Source: Hygrocybe punicea
Taxonomy: Eukaryota; Basidiomycota; Agaricomycetes; Agaricales; Hygrophoraceae
Assembly (NCBI GenBank): GCA_963556145.1
Contig: OY744470.1
Coordinates: 2,294,001-2,358,000 of the forward strand
DNA: 64,000 nucleotides
Direction: 5' to 3'
Shown: in pieces, positions 22,778-33,599 of the stretch
Layout of the letters: every line of letters starts with the position of its first letter
Position numbering within the stretch: the stretch's first letter is position 1
Made by a program: the position numbers and the translations under genes
Notes under the pieces: model-generated
Database searches by the model: none
What the model saw: the letters and a program-made list of their open reading frames with translations, nothing else
Told to the model about the DNA's origin: nothing

Positions 22778-24699
22778 TCAGATGGCATATACTGTCCCTG
22801 ACCATTGGTCCCATAGAGATTGTCGAGACTTCTCATGTCCGATCATCGCGGTGAACCGAAGAACTCGCCACACATCTTGGAAAGAGCTGGCGAGTCCCAG
22901 GCTGATCCTGACGACACCAAGTTCTTTTCCGCGGGCTTTTTCGAATTCCTTGAGGGTGATTCCGGGCGTGAGGAGACTTATCTCCCTCTCGACACCTAGG
23001 AGGGCTGCTGCTCCACCTGAGTTACACATGCAACCGGTGCGGAGGGAGATGGAGTGCTTCGAGGCTGCGTATTCGATAAACGTATGGGGCATCATTTCTC
23101 CTGTGGGCTGAGAAATTTGAATCAGGAGCAGTCTTGGAGAGATATTTTTGTATTGTATACTGACGAATAAGAAAATCAATGAAACTATCGAGCCGCAGTC
23201 CGATTGTTGGCCAATCGATTTGACGCGGCGGAGAGGTAACCGAGAAAGGATACGAACGACAGGGGATTCCATCGTGTCATGTTGTATTCGGGATAGTGAT
23301 TTAGTAAGAAAATGCATTAGACAGGAAAGCCGGAGAGGAAGAAAAGGCATGTAGGCAGAAAGAAATCGAAGTCCATCTGTGACTGCTGATAAAGTCAAGT
23401 AATTGATTGTGCCGTCCTGTTGGGTGCTCCGATCAATTATACAACTATAGTAGGACGAAGGTCTGAATCCAACCTCGAATTGTTCATGAAGCTCATAGGC
23501 CTTGGTAACAATTGTACCAGGTACCTGGACAACATCGACAGTTCCACCAGCAAACCACGGTCGCTGTAAATGTTCTAGGAAAGACTTCTTCACAATGAGT
23601 GCTCCGACACCGGTTGGAAATCCGAACATTTTGTAAAAGCTGACGGCCATTGCGTCTACGGGAGTATCTGTAAGAGAGAACAAGGACGTCGGGACAAGCG
23701 CAGCCCCATCCAGGAGTGTGTGGTATCCGATTGACGACGCGTATTTAAGGATTGATAGAGGGGCCCTAGTATTTGTGATGTTGGATTGACCGGTTAACGC
23801 GAAGAGACTTGGGGAAACATGTTTGGATCGAGGTTGGTTGCTCTGCAATATTTTCTAGCGGTAGACAAAAGTTTAACAACCGGCAACAAGCGCATATAGT
23901 GGGGAAATTACCTTGGCTGTCAGAATATCGAAGCCGCCACGGTTAGTCGACTCGATATAACACACTCGCGCTCCGCGACGAGTCGCAAATTCTCGTATCC
24001 CATGGACACTGTTGTGCGAATCTACGCCAAGGACGAAACTATTTCCTGCCGCAAAAGGATACGATTCCCCCACCAACTTCAAGGCACCTGTTGCGTTGGG
24101 AGTGAATATTACAGTATATTCTGGAGGAGCTTGGAAGAAGGATAATATGGCCTTGCGTGCTTCTGCAGCGCAGGTTGAAGACAGCGTGGAGCTTATGACA
24201 ACAGATCAGATACGCGTTGAATATACAGCGGTATAAAATATAACGTTTACCTGTTGCTGACGGAATGGGTATTACCGAGAATATTGATGTTAAGGAAGGA
24301 AGTATGGACACGGATCAAACTTTCGGGGTATAATGAACCACCCATGAAGTCAACATATGTTTCGCCTGTCCGGTCCAGTCGCGTGAAATCGGTTCGACGG
24401 AGTGTATCCAAAATCCAGGTGAGTTGATACTCTGGAAACGCCTTCAGGAACACATTGTACGCGACGGCGGCATCATCTTGCATAGTATGTGTAATTGGAG
24501 CATATGCAACTTGAAGGGGAGTCTCGTTACCTGACTTGTCGTTGAGAGAATCCGAATTGTCACGAACGGAACCGAGGAGGAGTGTGTTTGTTGATTCATG
24601 GCCCACCTGAAGGCTATACTGGGAACGATGAACAGGAGGTTGTTGGCTGAAGGGGGGTTTCGCTGACCCAGGAGTTTTGGTTGAGTGAGTGTTGCCCAT
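22778..24699 (-). CDS. Molybdenum-cofactor-sulfurase-like PLP enzyme (aminotransferase class V)
   Basis: Five exons on the minus strand (24699-24251, 24191-23912, 23854-23474, 23416-23165, 23107-22778) give 1692 nt, 563 residues. Two of the four introns are multiples of three with no stop, so unspliced reading frames run through them. Motifs in order: YVDFMGGSLYPESLI and LGNTHSVSN near residue 135, IFTPNATGALKLVGE, HTLLDGAAL (PLP-binding Asp, about 292), SFYKMFGFPTG (Schiff-base Lys, about 318), FAGGTVD, and RTGCMCNSGG with the persulfide-carrying Cys (about 480). These match the NifS-like half of molybdenum cofactor sulfurases, which put the terminal sulfur on the cofactor of xanthine dehydrogenase-type enzymes. 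The C-terminal MOSC half is absent, so it may instead be a stand-alone cysteine desulfurase-like paralogue of that family. It starts MGNTHSTK, the first in-frame Met. Confidence 0.85.
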
Positions 24700-25184
24700 T
24701 AGAACAGAAGACGGGTTGATTTGGAGTCGAAGGTGACTTTTGTATCACTACGGAGGGAGCACAGAATAAGGAATGAGATAAATACTTCAACAAGTGTTTG
24801 AAGTCACCGTTCAAACAACGTAAAACATAAACTTGAATACCTAACAGCTGGAGGCAGCATAAGTATAGTTGATGCAGCACGATTCATCTTCTCCATATGG
24901 TCTAGCAGCACGAGCGTCTCTTCAACGCTTCAACGCCAACCCAGAGGACTTTGGTCCTCAGCGTGGAGTCTCGACTGCGACGTATTTGGCACACTATATA
25001 AAAGGAATAAACACATGACTCGGGAATTTACGAAGCGCCGAGTATAAATAGTATGTCCATGTTTTTGTTAATGGGTGACTTCCTGTAGTGATTAGTTTAT
25101 GTTTTGTATTAAATGCGGGTCCAGGAACTGCAATGATCTGTAATTTTTGGGTGAGAGGATCTCAGCAATAGGCACCTTCAAAAC
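24700..25184. promoter_or_regulatory. Upstream region of the PLP enzyme gene
   Basis: No gene. Plus-strand TATA-like strings (TATATAAAAGG about 24996; GTATAAATAG about 25041) point away from the enzyme gene and have no obvious partner ORF. The copia remnant begins at its right edge. Confidence 0.35.
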
Positions 25185-25366
25185 ATGTAGCTGTGCTGCC
25201 ACCAATTTTCTTGTACCAGACACAAGAGGCTTGTTTGAGGCTATAAATCAATTTCCACGGATGCATGATGAGGCCATCAAGGGAGCTTGAGCCATCAGGG
25301 AGAGCCATGTAGAGTTCCTCCTCCACTCACCCAAAAGGAAGGTGCAAGTGGCATCAAAGCATTCAT

Positions 25367-27883
25367 CAGCAAAACCTGGTTCGGGCCATAGCATTTGCCC
25401 AAATTCCATAGTAGGCATAGCAAAGTCATAGCAGCCATAGCAAACCTTTGATTACATAGCACTTGATAGCACTATGCAGCTCTGTGTGCCCACTACATAT
25501 TCCTCTAAAAATCACACTGATACTACACAGGTCTCCAAATCCTAGGCTCAATACATCTCACATTCGAGTTCACGAAATTCTTGTAAGTCCTATCTTTGTT
25601 CATGTTTGGCACAGTTCACTTTTTTTCCGTTTTATTTCGCGATGTTGCCCCCACTTTACCTTTCCCCACCGTTTTAGACCTTTGCTATAAACTTGGGTCC
25701 AAATCCTACTTTCTCTCCCTCTTCCACACTCTACCCCTCTCTAAAGGTGTCCGCAGGAGACTGTCCATATTCGGCAACAATGACCCAGTCCTCCCCCCTC
25801 CCCCACCCTCGGCGGATCTGCGAGCCCTCAAAGTTTACGCAAGCAGTTGGCGACGCACCTTGCAAAGCTCTGGATCAACCTCAGACGACGACTTTTCCAA
25901 ATCCCTTCCGCTTCCATGCCGGAGATTCGCATTATCCCACCTCTCCAGCGATTCCTTGCTCAGCTCCCCACCCTTCTTCCCTTACAACAACAACAACAAC
26001 ACTGGCTCGCTAATCACGCGCAGCCGGTCCGCACCATCCCTATGATCTTCACCGCACGACTTGCAAATGGCAACATCTCGTAACCGCGCACCCGTCCTCC
26101 GCGTGTTCGTCCCATGCTCGGAGCTCACCGAGCACGCCATCTTAGAGTGCGAGGAGCAGCTCCTGGACGCCGGTCTGTGGGACACCTTTCCACCGGGGAC
26201 CTCATCTGCAACCTCGGATTTCTCCCACCCCCTTCCTCTCAGTCCTCCGATGATCTGACCGAGCCAGGACAGTGGAAGACGTGCCAGCAACAGCAACAAC
26301 AACACGGGTGGTGGAGACGGTGGCTCGTCTTCAACGGGTACAGCCTCGTGCCATTCTCCCCACCCGAACCACCTCCCTTCGAAGAACCGTTGACACTCCC
26401 CTCTCCATTCTACTATGCCCACGTTCTCCTGTTATCCGCGAACCCGCGATACACCCTTCGCATTCCTGCCGCCTACCAGTGCGGCGGCAGCGGCAGCGGT
26501 GTCCCCCGGCTAACCCTTGCACACGCCTCAACAAAAATCTACAGTCCAAACTCCTCCACCAGGTATGCGTTGGTGAAAAAGTATGTGTGGACCAGGCAGG
26601 TGTACAGGTATCGCCGTGAGGCCGGGTTGGGTGTGGGATGGATGGGGGAATGGATATTGGAGGGTGAGGGCACGAGAGAGGGGGGGCAGGTCTTGTTGGA
26701 CTATTTTGGTGGATCCGAGATGCGGAGGGAATGGGAGCTCGTGCGGGAGAAGAGTGGTGGGGGTCGTATTTGGTTAAGGTGAGGAGGCTTTGCTTTTTTT
26801 TACTGCCGGGTACTCGGATTACTCGAGTAGTATGCTTGGCACCGTCCTGAGTCCTCCTGCGAGCATTCCGGAGGAGCCACCAGCACAGGGCCAGGGCCAC
26901 CCGCATACTCAGGCGGTTGCCGTAAAACTCCAGGGCGGGAGTGATCCGACAAGCCAATACACGGGTTGCATCCCCCCAGCACTGCTCTTCTCTAGCACAG
27001 GTTCGACGCCTGTGAGCATGCCGACGACGTCCCGCGTGCCCTCTCCCGCAGCCCACTCTTCCACCCAAGATGCAAACACGCACACATGCACATCCGCCAT
27101 CTGGGACTTCGTGGGCAAACACCACACTGTCTCGTCCTGTGTCCTCCTGAACAAGCCTTTCCGCTGCCCTAAGCCGAACTGCAGCAAGAGCTACAAGCAA
27201 GCGAACGGCCCCATTTTACCGTAATTACCCGCTGCCAGTGGGCACAGTGACGCCGGTACGGAAGGGAATGTGGATGCGACTGGGTTCACAGAGCACGAGC
27301 TGCGAGAGGTGGCGCGCGAGGCGGAACGCCGGTTGCGCCCATTTGCTTGCGGCGTAGGTGACTGTCAGCGATGGTACAAGAATATGAACGGATTGCGGTA
27401 CCATTATCAGCATTCGAGCGAACATGGCGCTCACGGGCTTGCCCTGCTTGCAAGCGGATTGCACGACTGTCTGAGTGGGGGAAAGAGCGGTGTCCCGGTT
27501 GGGGGGAGCACGCAGAGTTCCCGGCATGCGAGCAGGCAGGGAAGTCACGATCATATGGGGTGGAAGGTTGTTACTGTTTCGGCGCTCAATACGATGCTAT
27601 AGTATCTGTTGTCGCTATACAAATCTATTACCTTTTTGAGTTTTCAACATTGCTGAATGTGAGAAAGTATCAATGAACCAGCAGTGGTATGGCAGGGATT
27701 CCAGTACATTCTGGGCCATCTATAAAGTACTCTATAGAGGCCAGCCAAACTATGTAGTAATTCATAGGAGCGTGCAAAGCTAGGTAGTGCTGTAAATTAT
27801 AAGACCTTGCTATGGCTGCTATGGGTGCTATGACATCTATGGAATTGCTATATATGGCTTGGTAGCGGAACCGGGTTTTGCTG
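25367..27883. mobile_element. 2517-bp TIR element with AT target duplication carrying a host-type gene
   Basis: Ends are CAGCAAAACCTGGTTC on the left and the complement of CAGCAAAACCCGGTTC on the right, followed inward on both sides by repeated CATAGCA motifs. The flanks are AT (25365-25366 and 27884-27885), and deleting the element plus one AT restores the copia reading frame exactly. There is no transposase. The interior is GC-rich and contains the SFP1-like gene at 25690-27603. I do not recognise the superfamily; a 2-bp target duplication fits some CMC-type (CACTA/Mirage-related) elements, but this is only an inference. Confidence 0.8.
25690..27603 (+). pseudogene. SFP1-like two-finger C2H2 transcription factor, decayed
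   Basis: Conserved blocks in order are SADLRALKVYASSWRRTLQSS and the NNNNN/RSRSAP region (25812-26036), [17 protein letters not shown] (26085), [12 protein letters not shown] (26188), [28 protein letters not shown] (26562), [30 protein letters not shown] (26725-26775), the finger start FRCPKPNCSKSYKQANG (27158-27208) and the second finger FACGVGDCQRWYKNMNGLRYHYQH (written here as its halves FACGVGDC and YKNMNGLRYHYQH, 27342-27413) followed by GLALLASG. This order fits a conserved Agaricomycete SFP1-type regulator. Lesions: an in-frame TGA at 26043-26045, a one-base deletion near 26190 (GACACC where the frame needs one more C), loss of both His of finger 1 and an in-frame TAA at 27222-27224. 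GTGAGG at 26779 looks like a retained intron donor, so the capture was of genomic DNA rather than mRNA. Confidence 0.7.
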
Positions 27884-28278
27884 ATGTTGAAGGGACCAGC
27901 CATGTTGACATGCCATGGCAGTGACAAGACAGATGGAGGTGGACTTGACAACTGGGGCAACAGTCTTCCCAATATCCATGCCAGGGATCTGGTGAAACCC
28001 TTTGGCAACAAGATGACCTTTGGTGATGAGAGCATCACTGTTGACCTTGTGTTCAAAGATCCAGCAGTTGCCTATGGCTTTGTGACCAGGTGGCAGATGA
28101 GTAAGAGAGTAGATGCCCATGGAGTGAAGGGTGTTGAGTTCTTTGATGATGGTGGCCTCCCAAACCAGAAAGTTGGGTCACTGGTGAGCCTCGGAATAGG
28201 TGGCAGGTGGAATTTTCAGGTTGTATGAGGGAATGGAGGGGTTGCACAGCCAGTCACTGTGAATGGAGAGGAAGGCAT

Positions 28279-29338
28279 CAGGAAAACACGGGTTTACTTA
28301 ATCTGACTTAATCAACTTAGTGGACTTAAACACACTTAAACACACTTAACCATAAATTAAAAGAACTTAATTTTAACTAAGAATAAAAGTTCAACTTTTA
28401 TACCAGTATAATGCTACTAGTAGTTGCAGTTAGTACTTGTGCCAGTTCTAGTGCTGGCGCTGGTGCCATGCCAGTCTGTGTCCCTACTGTCATGCTGAGA
28501 AGTCGAAAAAAAGCAAAGTCCATACTTTACCTTTGTTTGGTCCGTGTTCACTTTTGTCTTCACACGCAACACCTGCACCCGCGCCAGAACCAGTGCCTAC
28601 GCCAGTACCAGCATGGCATAGCGGAGGGCATCTTATAGGTAAGAAACTCGACCCGAAGTTTCTTCCTCATTGATGTGCTTTTAGGACAGTGAGGACAATA
28701 ATGAGAGTGATGACAACAAGGCGGAGGACAAGGACGGTGGAGGCAAGGATGGCAAGGCCGACAACCAGGATGGCAAGGCTGATGTCCAGGATGGCCAGCA
28801 TGATGACGAGGATGGCAGTGGTTGTGACCACGACAATAGGACAAGCAGGACGGCACGACCAGGACAGCGACTAGGACGATGAGCACTAACACTAGCACGC
28901 ACACCACGGCAGTACCAGCAAGCAGTGCCAGCGCAGGCCAGGAGGAGCAGTGCTGGGACCAGCCAGCACAACGGTGAGGATGGCGGCGAGGTGGAATGTT
29001 TCAAGTAAGCCAAGCCGCTTTCTTCTCTTGCCACTAGCGATGGGTACTCACACAGGTACCCAGTGTCAGTTCTAGCACTGGCACCAGCATTAGCACCAGC
29101 AACAGCATCACCACTGGCAGTGCCAGCGCTGCATCAGTGCCGTGGCATGCGTTTCTGCAGCAGCGCAATCAGGCTGCTATTATAAAATTTTATTCATAAA
29201 AATAACGGAATAAGTGAAATTAAGTAGATGGACCTTCTTAATTCCACTTAATCACTTAACTACTTAAAAAGCCTTAATTTATAAAATAAGTCAGATTAAG
29301 TCAGATTAAGTCAGACTAAGTAAACCTGTGTTTTCCTG
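28279..29338. mobile_element. 1060-bp TIR element, same end type as 25367-27883
   Basis: Ends CAGGAAAACACGGGTTTACT and the complement of CAGGAAAACACAGGTTTACT, then repeats of TCTGACTTAA on both sides. Flanked by AT (28277-28278, 29339-29340); precise removal restores the copia frame. The interior (28410-29160) is made of low-complexity CCAGTRCYAG and AGGATGGCAAGG-type repeats with no gene. Confidence 0.8.
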
Positions 29339-29439
29339 ATGGGTGGATTCTGAACAGACAAGGTTGGCATGGTCATCATTGAAAATGTGAGGGGAGGCTG
29401 CAAGACATTCTGTGTGGGTGACAGTGAGATGCTCATGAT

Positions 29440-30070
29440 GAGCTTTCAAGTTGGCATTGGCAACTTTGGAAGTGCACAGTTTGCCAAGTGCTGTCTTGGT
29501 ACAGGAAGAGGGAGGGTGAAGAGATAAGGAGTGGACAGGAGTGGTAGATGGCAAGATGCTCACAATGAGCTTGGCATTGGCAACTTCAGAAGTGTGCAGT
29601 TTGCCAAGCACCATCTTGGTACAGGAAGAGGGAGGGTGAAGATATAAGGAGGGGATGGGAGGGGTAGACAGTGAGATGCTCATGATGAGCTTTGGCATTG
29701 GAAACTAGGGAGGGACATGGGTATGGGTAACCTGCATGGTTTATGGGTATGGGTACAGGCAGGTACAGGTATGGTGAGGTATTCTCTTACCCGTCAGCTT
29801 TCATTTGAGCCCAGGATCATGCAAAATGGTCAAGTGTTGAGTGAGTTATGATCAAAACAATGCAGCAGTGATGTTTTGATCATAACTCACTCAATACTTG
29901 ACCAATTTGCATGATCCCAGGCTCAAAATGACAGGTAAACCCGTGCGGGTCATAGGTATAGGTATGGGCGGGAACAGGTGCGGGTGAGACCTCGGATACC
30001 TGCGGGTTTACCCATGTCCTTGCCTATTGGCAACTTCAGAAGTGTGCAGTTCACTAAGCGCCATCTTGGA
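29440..30070. repeat. About 120-bp tandem repeat within copia remnant
   Basis: A unit beginning GGCATTGGCAACTT, with GTGCAGTTTGCCAAG and CTTGGTACAGGAAGAGG inside, occurs at about 29452, 29572 and, after the hAT insertion, 30027. On the minus strand it encodes repeats of SLHPPSSCTK and KLHTSEVANAK, so it lay in the coding part of the element. Confidence 0.7.
29706..30026. mobile_element. 321-bp hAT-like MITE in the copia remnant
   Basis: Ends TAGGGAGGGACATGGGTA and the complement of TAGGCAAGGACATGGGTA. Flanking 8-mers TTGGAAAC (29698-29705) and TTGGCAAC (30027-30034) match at 7 of 8. Inside is a roughly 55-bp inverted repeat around TGATCATAACTCACTCAA (29840-29930). GGTATGGGTA-type subterminal repeats are present at both ends. 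Confidence 0.75.
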
Positions 30071-31079
30071 ACAGGAACATTGGAAAATTGTAGAGACAGT
30101 GATTTTCCCAGTTGAAGTTGGTCATAACACAGCAACCTGATTGAATGTGATAATCTGCTTATCAGAGTAGATATGAGGGAATAATTGCTTGCAACTCTGT
30201 CAGGCCATTGTCAACTTCATCAATCCTGGGATCAATTCCCCTTACAATGTCAAGCACATCAGTACATACAAGTGGTATTTAGTTATCACAATATCATCAC
30301 AAATCAGACAGGCCCACCTGCCAGCCACTTCAATTTTAGCTCAGTCCACACCAAACTCAATACTAGACATATAATACATCATATTATGGGGTGATGATAA
30401 TATGTCTTGCCAGCACACGAGAATTACTATATACCCAGGATGTGAACAATGGAGAACAGTGATACAATCTGGGAACTTACCTGAGTCACATATTGGGTGG
30501 TGTACCAATGTGAGGTGTACCAACTTGAGCACCACAACATTGAGTCTGGGGGTGCCTGTGTGGACCCTCTGAGTTTTGTCAGATGGGAATGATTCTCAAT
30601 GATCAGGAGGTGATAGTTCTTGACACCCAGATTGTGACAGTTCTTGATGCATAGGAGACAGTTGCTGTCTCATGGATAGGTCTGTTGAAGGCTGACTGCC
30701 AGGCAATGAGCTAGAATCTATGCATGAAGGTGACAAAAGTGGGGAAACAGCAGGTCACGGTGCAGGCTGAGTAAACACATCCAAAATGGATGACTCCATT
30801 TCTATGTCTACATCAGTATTGATTGGAAGCATGCCTTCTGAAGGAGCAGGTGAAGGGTGAAGGGTTATGGCAGGTGGGTCAAGGCACAAAGACATCTCAT
30901 TGTCGTCATCATCTGACACATGGAGATCAAAGCTGAGTGGCTTTGGAACATTTTAAAGCTGGCTGAAGTTGGTGTCAGCACTTCAGTGCCTACATGATTG
31001 ATGATCCAGCCTTAGGGTTGAGTATGCCCATTTGGAACAGGCCAAGTGCTTGATTCTTGGATTCTTGCCCTGGCCCACA
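30071..31079. other. Degenerate sequence without a callable gene
   Basis: Short frames only (for example 30341-30535 minus). It probably belongs to the same decayed minus-strand gene or element as the next region. Confidence 0.3.
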
Positions 31080-31265
31080 TAGGGTTTAACAGGGGTCAGA
31101 CCCTGGGGTCTGATTTTCTTGACAGGTTTTGAGGTGTTTTTGAATTGTGAAGCAGGGGTTGCAGATAATGCTTCCAAATTGCAGAGAGATTTGTAGAGTG
31201 TGATCTCAACTACAAAAACCATCACTCAAGTGTGACCCCCAGGGTCTGACCCCTGTTAAACCCTA
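31080..31265. mobile_element. 186-bp palindromic MITE
   Basis: Ends TAGGGTTTAACAGGGGTCAG and complement, same family as the larger element at 41513-41967, with a shared inner stretch TTTGTAGAGTGTGATCTCAA. I find no convincing target duplication (GGCCCACA versus GGGCTGCT). Confidence 0.65.
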
Positions 31266-31470
31266 GGGCTGCTCATGTAGATGAAAAGATGATAAGGAAT
31301 GGGCTGGCCATATCTCCTGCCATCTACCACACCCAGAACAGAGTTGAGAAAATCAGAATGGAGAATCCGACTGAGTTTTCGATCATAAAGTCATATTGAA
31401 TTCTGGTCCATGTAATTAAACCCTCAGCACATCATCACTGCAAGGCCATCTAGATTTTCATCTGAAGACC

Positions 31471-33593
31471 TCAAAATGTCTTTGGGAAAGTGAGTCCATT
31501 AGCCTTTCCACTCTTGAATGGGGGGAAGTCTGTACCACAGTGTATGGTCAGATAGATAATGAGGGATGGCCAAACAATGGAGCCAGCTTCATGGTTCAGC
31601 ACTAAGCAGAGGTCAGATGAAGGTTGCTGGTATCCAGACTGGTGAGACATGGAGTTTGCTAGGGCCTCTGGAATACCAGATATGTTGGAACCTACAAAAG
31701 ATGTGGAAGTGTTATTGAGCCAAGATGTGTTACTCTGCAGGTTGACATGTTCATAAGAATTGTTGTTCATGTTAAGATGCCACACATAGTTGGGACAAAA
31801 TGAGTTTGAGCAATGTTGGCTTCAGTGTTCAGGTACACTACCACCAAAGTCAACCCCATCATGGTACTCATAAATGACAAAACACGGCATGCCCAGGAAC
31901 AAGAACCACTGAATGACACTCTCAGGCACACCATTTACCCATGGACCCATCAGATCAAGTCTTGCATTTTCTATCTGTGTGTGATGGACGTCAAGCATCC
32001 ATTTGGTGTCCAAGAGAGTGTCTAACATTAAAATCCATGCCCCTTTCTCATGTAACTGGTGCTGGATGTGCATAAGTCCATGAACGCACATTTCCCAATT
32101 GAGAGCACCTTGGAAATGGGCAATGCCTTCATGGGTGGGGTAGGTAAAATTACCTGATATGACTGGCAAGTTCTTCATAGAGCGAGATTCTATGGAGCTT
32201 GAGGTCTGCATCCCCTTCCAGAAGCTCAACCACTGAACAAATATTGAGATATATTTCATGGCTCAGTTTGACATCTTTGTTATAGAACCCAGATGCCATT
32301 TGCAAGAATGGTTGAGTGAGCTATCAGAGTCAATTAGTTCAATATCAAAAGTTAGTGACTGATGCAAACCAAAGCTGTGACATGTGAAAAGACATATGGA
32401 GGAATCTCATGTTCAGCCACCCACTCAGGATACAGTGGTGCTTTGCCTTTCTTAAATGCTGAACATATACTTTTCAGAAAGTCAAGGAATATTGGATTTT
32501 AAAGGTTGAATTTGATTGGATTCTAAAATAAAGGTCAAAGAGGTGGATACAAAATCTGTGGTGAATGATGTAGCATACCCCTTCACAAATGTGAGCAAAC
32601 CCTGAGTCAACCAACACCTTCCCAATGTAAGTTTTGGCCTCCTGAGGTTTTATTTTCCCCACATCATAGGACTTGACACATTGTATAATGCAATACCACA
32701 TGTTGTGATAGTGTGCTCTCCAAAATAAAACCTTGTTGGGCTTGAGTTCACTGTCCGGGAGTTGTTCGTGAGTGATTGTTGGATTTGGAAGTGGTACCAC
32801 AATGTTATCGGAGGTGGATGATGAGGGTTAATCATAATGGGGGCCAACTCACATTCACTGGGACCACTGACAGGACCAAAAGACTGCCCAAACTCCCTGC
32901 CACCACTGACTGGCTCAGAGGAAACAGACCGTATATGTCCCTGGTACCTGCTGCTGACCTCAACACTGAGGAGTGGCATAATCAAGTTCCAGCCTCCCTC
33001 ATGAAGGTTGACCCTGACCCCACCATATGTAGTGGGTGGCCGGGCAAAATTCTCACTGACCATCCCAGATGGTGCAATAAATTCACCACCATGATGGTGG
33101 ACCTAGTTAGAAGTAAATGGTGCACCATTGTGGAATGCTATGGGTTGTTGAACAAAGCTGCTGTCAGCCCAACCAGGAGTAAAATATGGTACAGAAAACC
33201 TGGACATATTGTGCAGTGCAACTTGATCAATCCCAGGAAATGTATGAGTTGAAGGAAATGGCATAACAACTTCACCTCCCATATTTCCTAGGAAGTCTTC
33301 CTCATTGAAACAAATAGCTTGAATGTCTTCCTCCAAATGAAACTGAAATTTAGGGTAAGACAGTGAAGAAATGTAAGAACGGGGACAGTATTGGTACATA
33401 CATTCAAATTGGCATCATTGCTTGAACTTGAAAGTGCTGTGAAACTAGAAGTTGAGTTGGAATCTCGCAAAGACCCACTAGTGGAAGGAAGGTTGGACTG
33501 AGAGGAGGAATAGAATGATGATAAAGAATTATAGAATGAGCTGTATTGATCCATAGTGGATGCACTGGCAAGAATGCCACCAGTATTGAGCAA
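31471..33593 (-). pseudogene. Uncharacterised decayed minus-strand gene or element ORFs
   Basis: Several minus-strand blocks look like genuine protein. 33550-33409 is MDQYSSFYNSLSSFYSSS followed by a GTATGT donor; an exon after a TTTCAG acceptor at 33347 starts FHLEEDIQAICFNEEDF. 32800-32474 reads NPTITHEQLPDSE, FWRAHYHNMWYCI, KPQEAKTYIGKVLVDSGF. 32259-31822 reads FQGALNWEMCVHGL and DLMGPWVNGVPESVI, LGMPCFVIYEY. The last block resembles a very abundant but unnamed Agaricomycete protein family as far as I recall. An in-frame TAG (33103-33105) and frame changes near 32800 show decay. No domain that I can name; it could be an accessory ORF of a large DNA transposon. Confidence 0.4.
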
Positions 33594-33599
33594 AAGGGC

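Larger units (their letters stand above)
25185..30070 (-). mobile_element. Ty1/copia retrotransposon remnant with three nested insertions
   Basis: Minus-strand copia pol pieces remain between insertions. 29339-29705 holds the region before reverse transcriptase. 27884-28278 reads IPPATYSEAH, LPPGHKAIGNCWIFEHKVN, LVAKGFHQIPGMDIGKTVAPVVK. 25190-25366 reads ECFDATCTFLLG, EEELYMALPDG, LIYSLKQASCVWYKK. Removing the insertions with one AT target copy each restores the pol frame at both joints (STH|AFLSIHSDW and SLQH|ECFDATC). The polyprotein ends abruptly after the reverse transcriptase at about 25185; no RNase H or LTR is visible, so it is a truncated, dead copy. Arg residues expected in ...VWVF/SVR... 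positions are altered. Confidence 0.85.

Noticed and set aside
26331..27200. 289-codon minus-strand ORF opposite the SFP1-like gene
   Set aside because: GC-rich antisense shadow; the plus strand carries the recognisable family blocks and finger motifs.
32776..33252. 158-codon plus-strand ORF
   Set aside because: Antisense to protein-like minus-strand blocks and without recognisable content.
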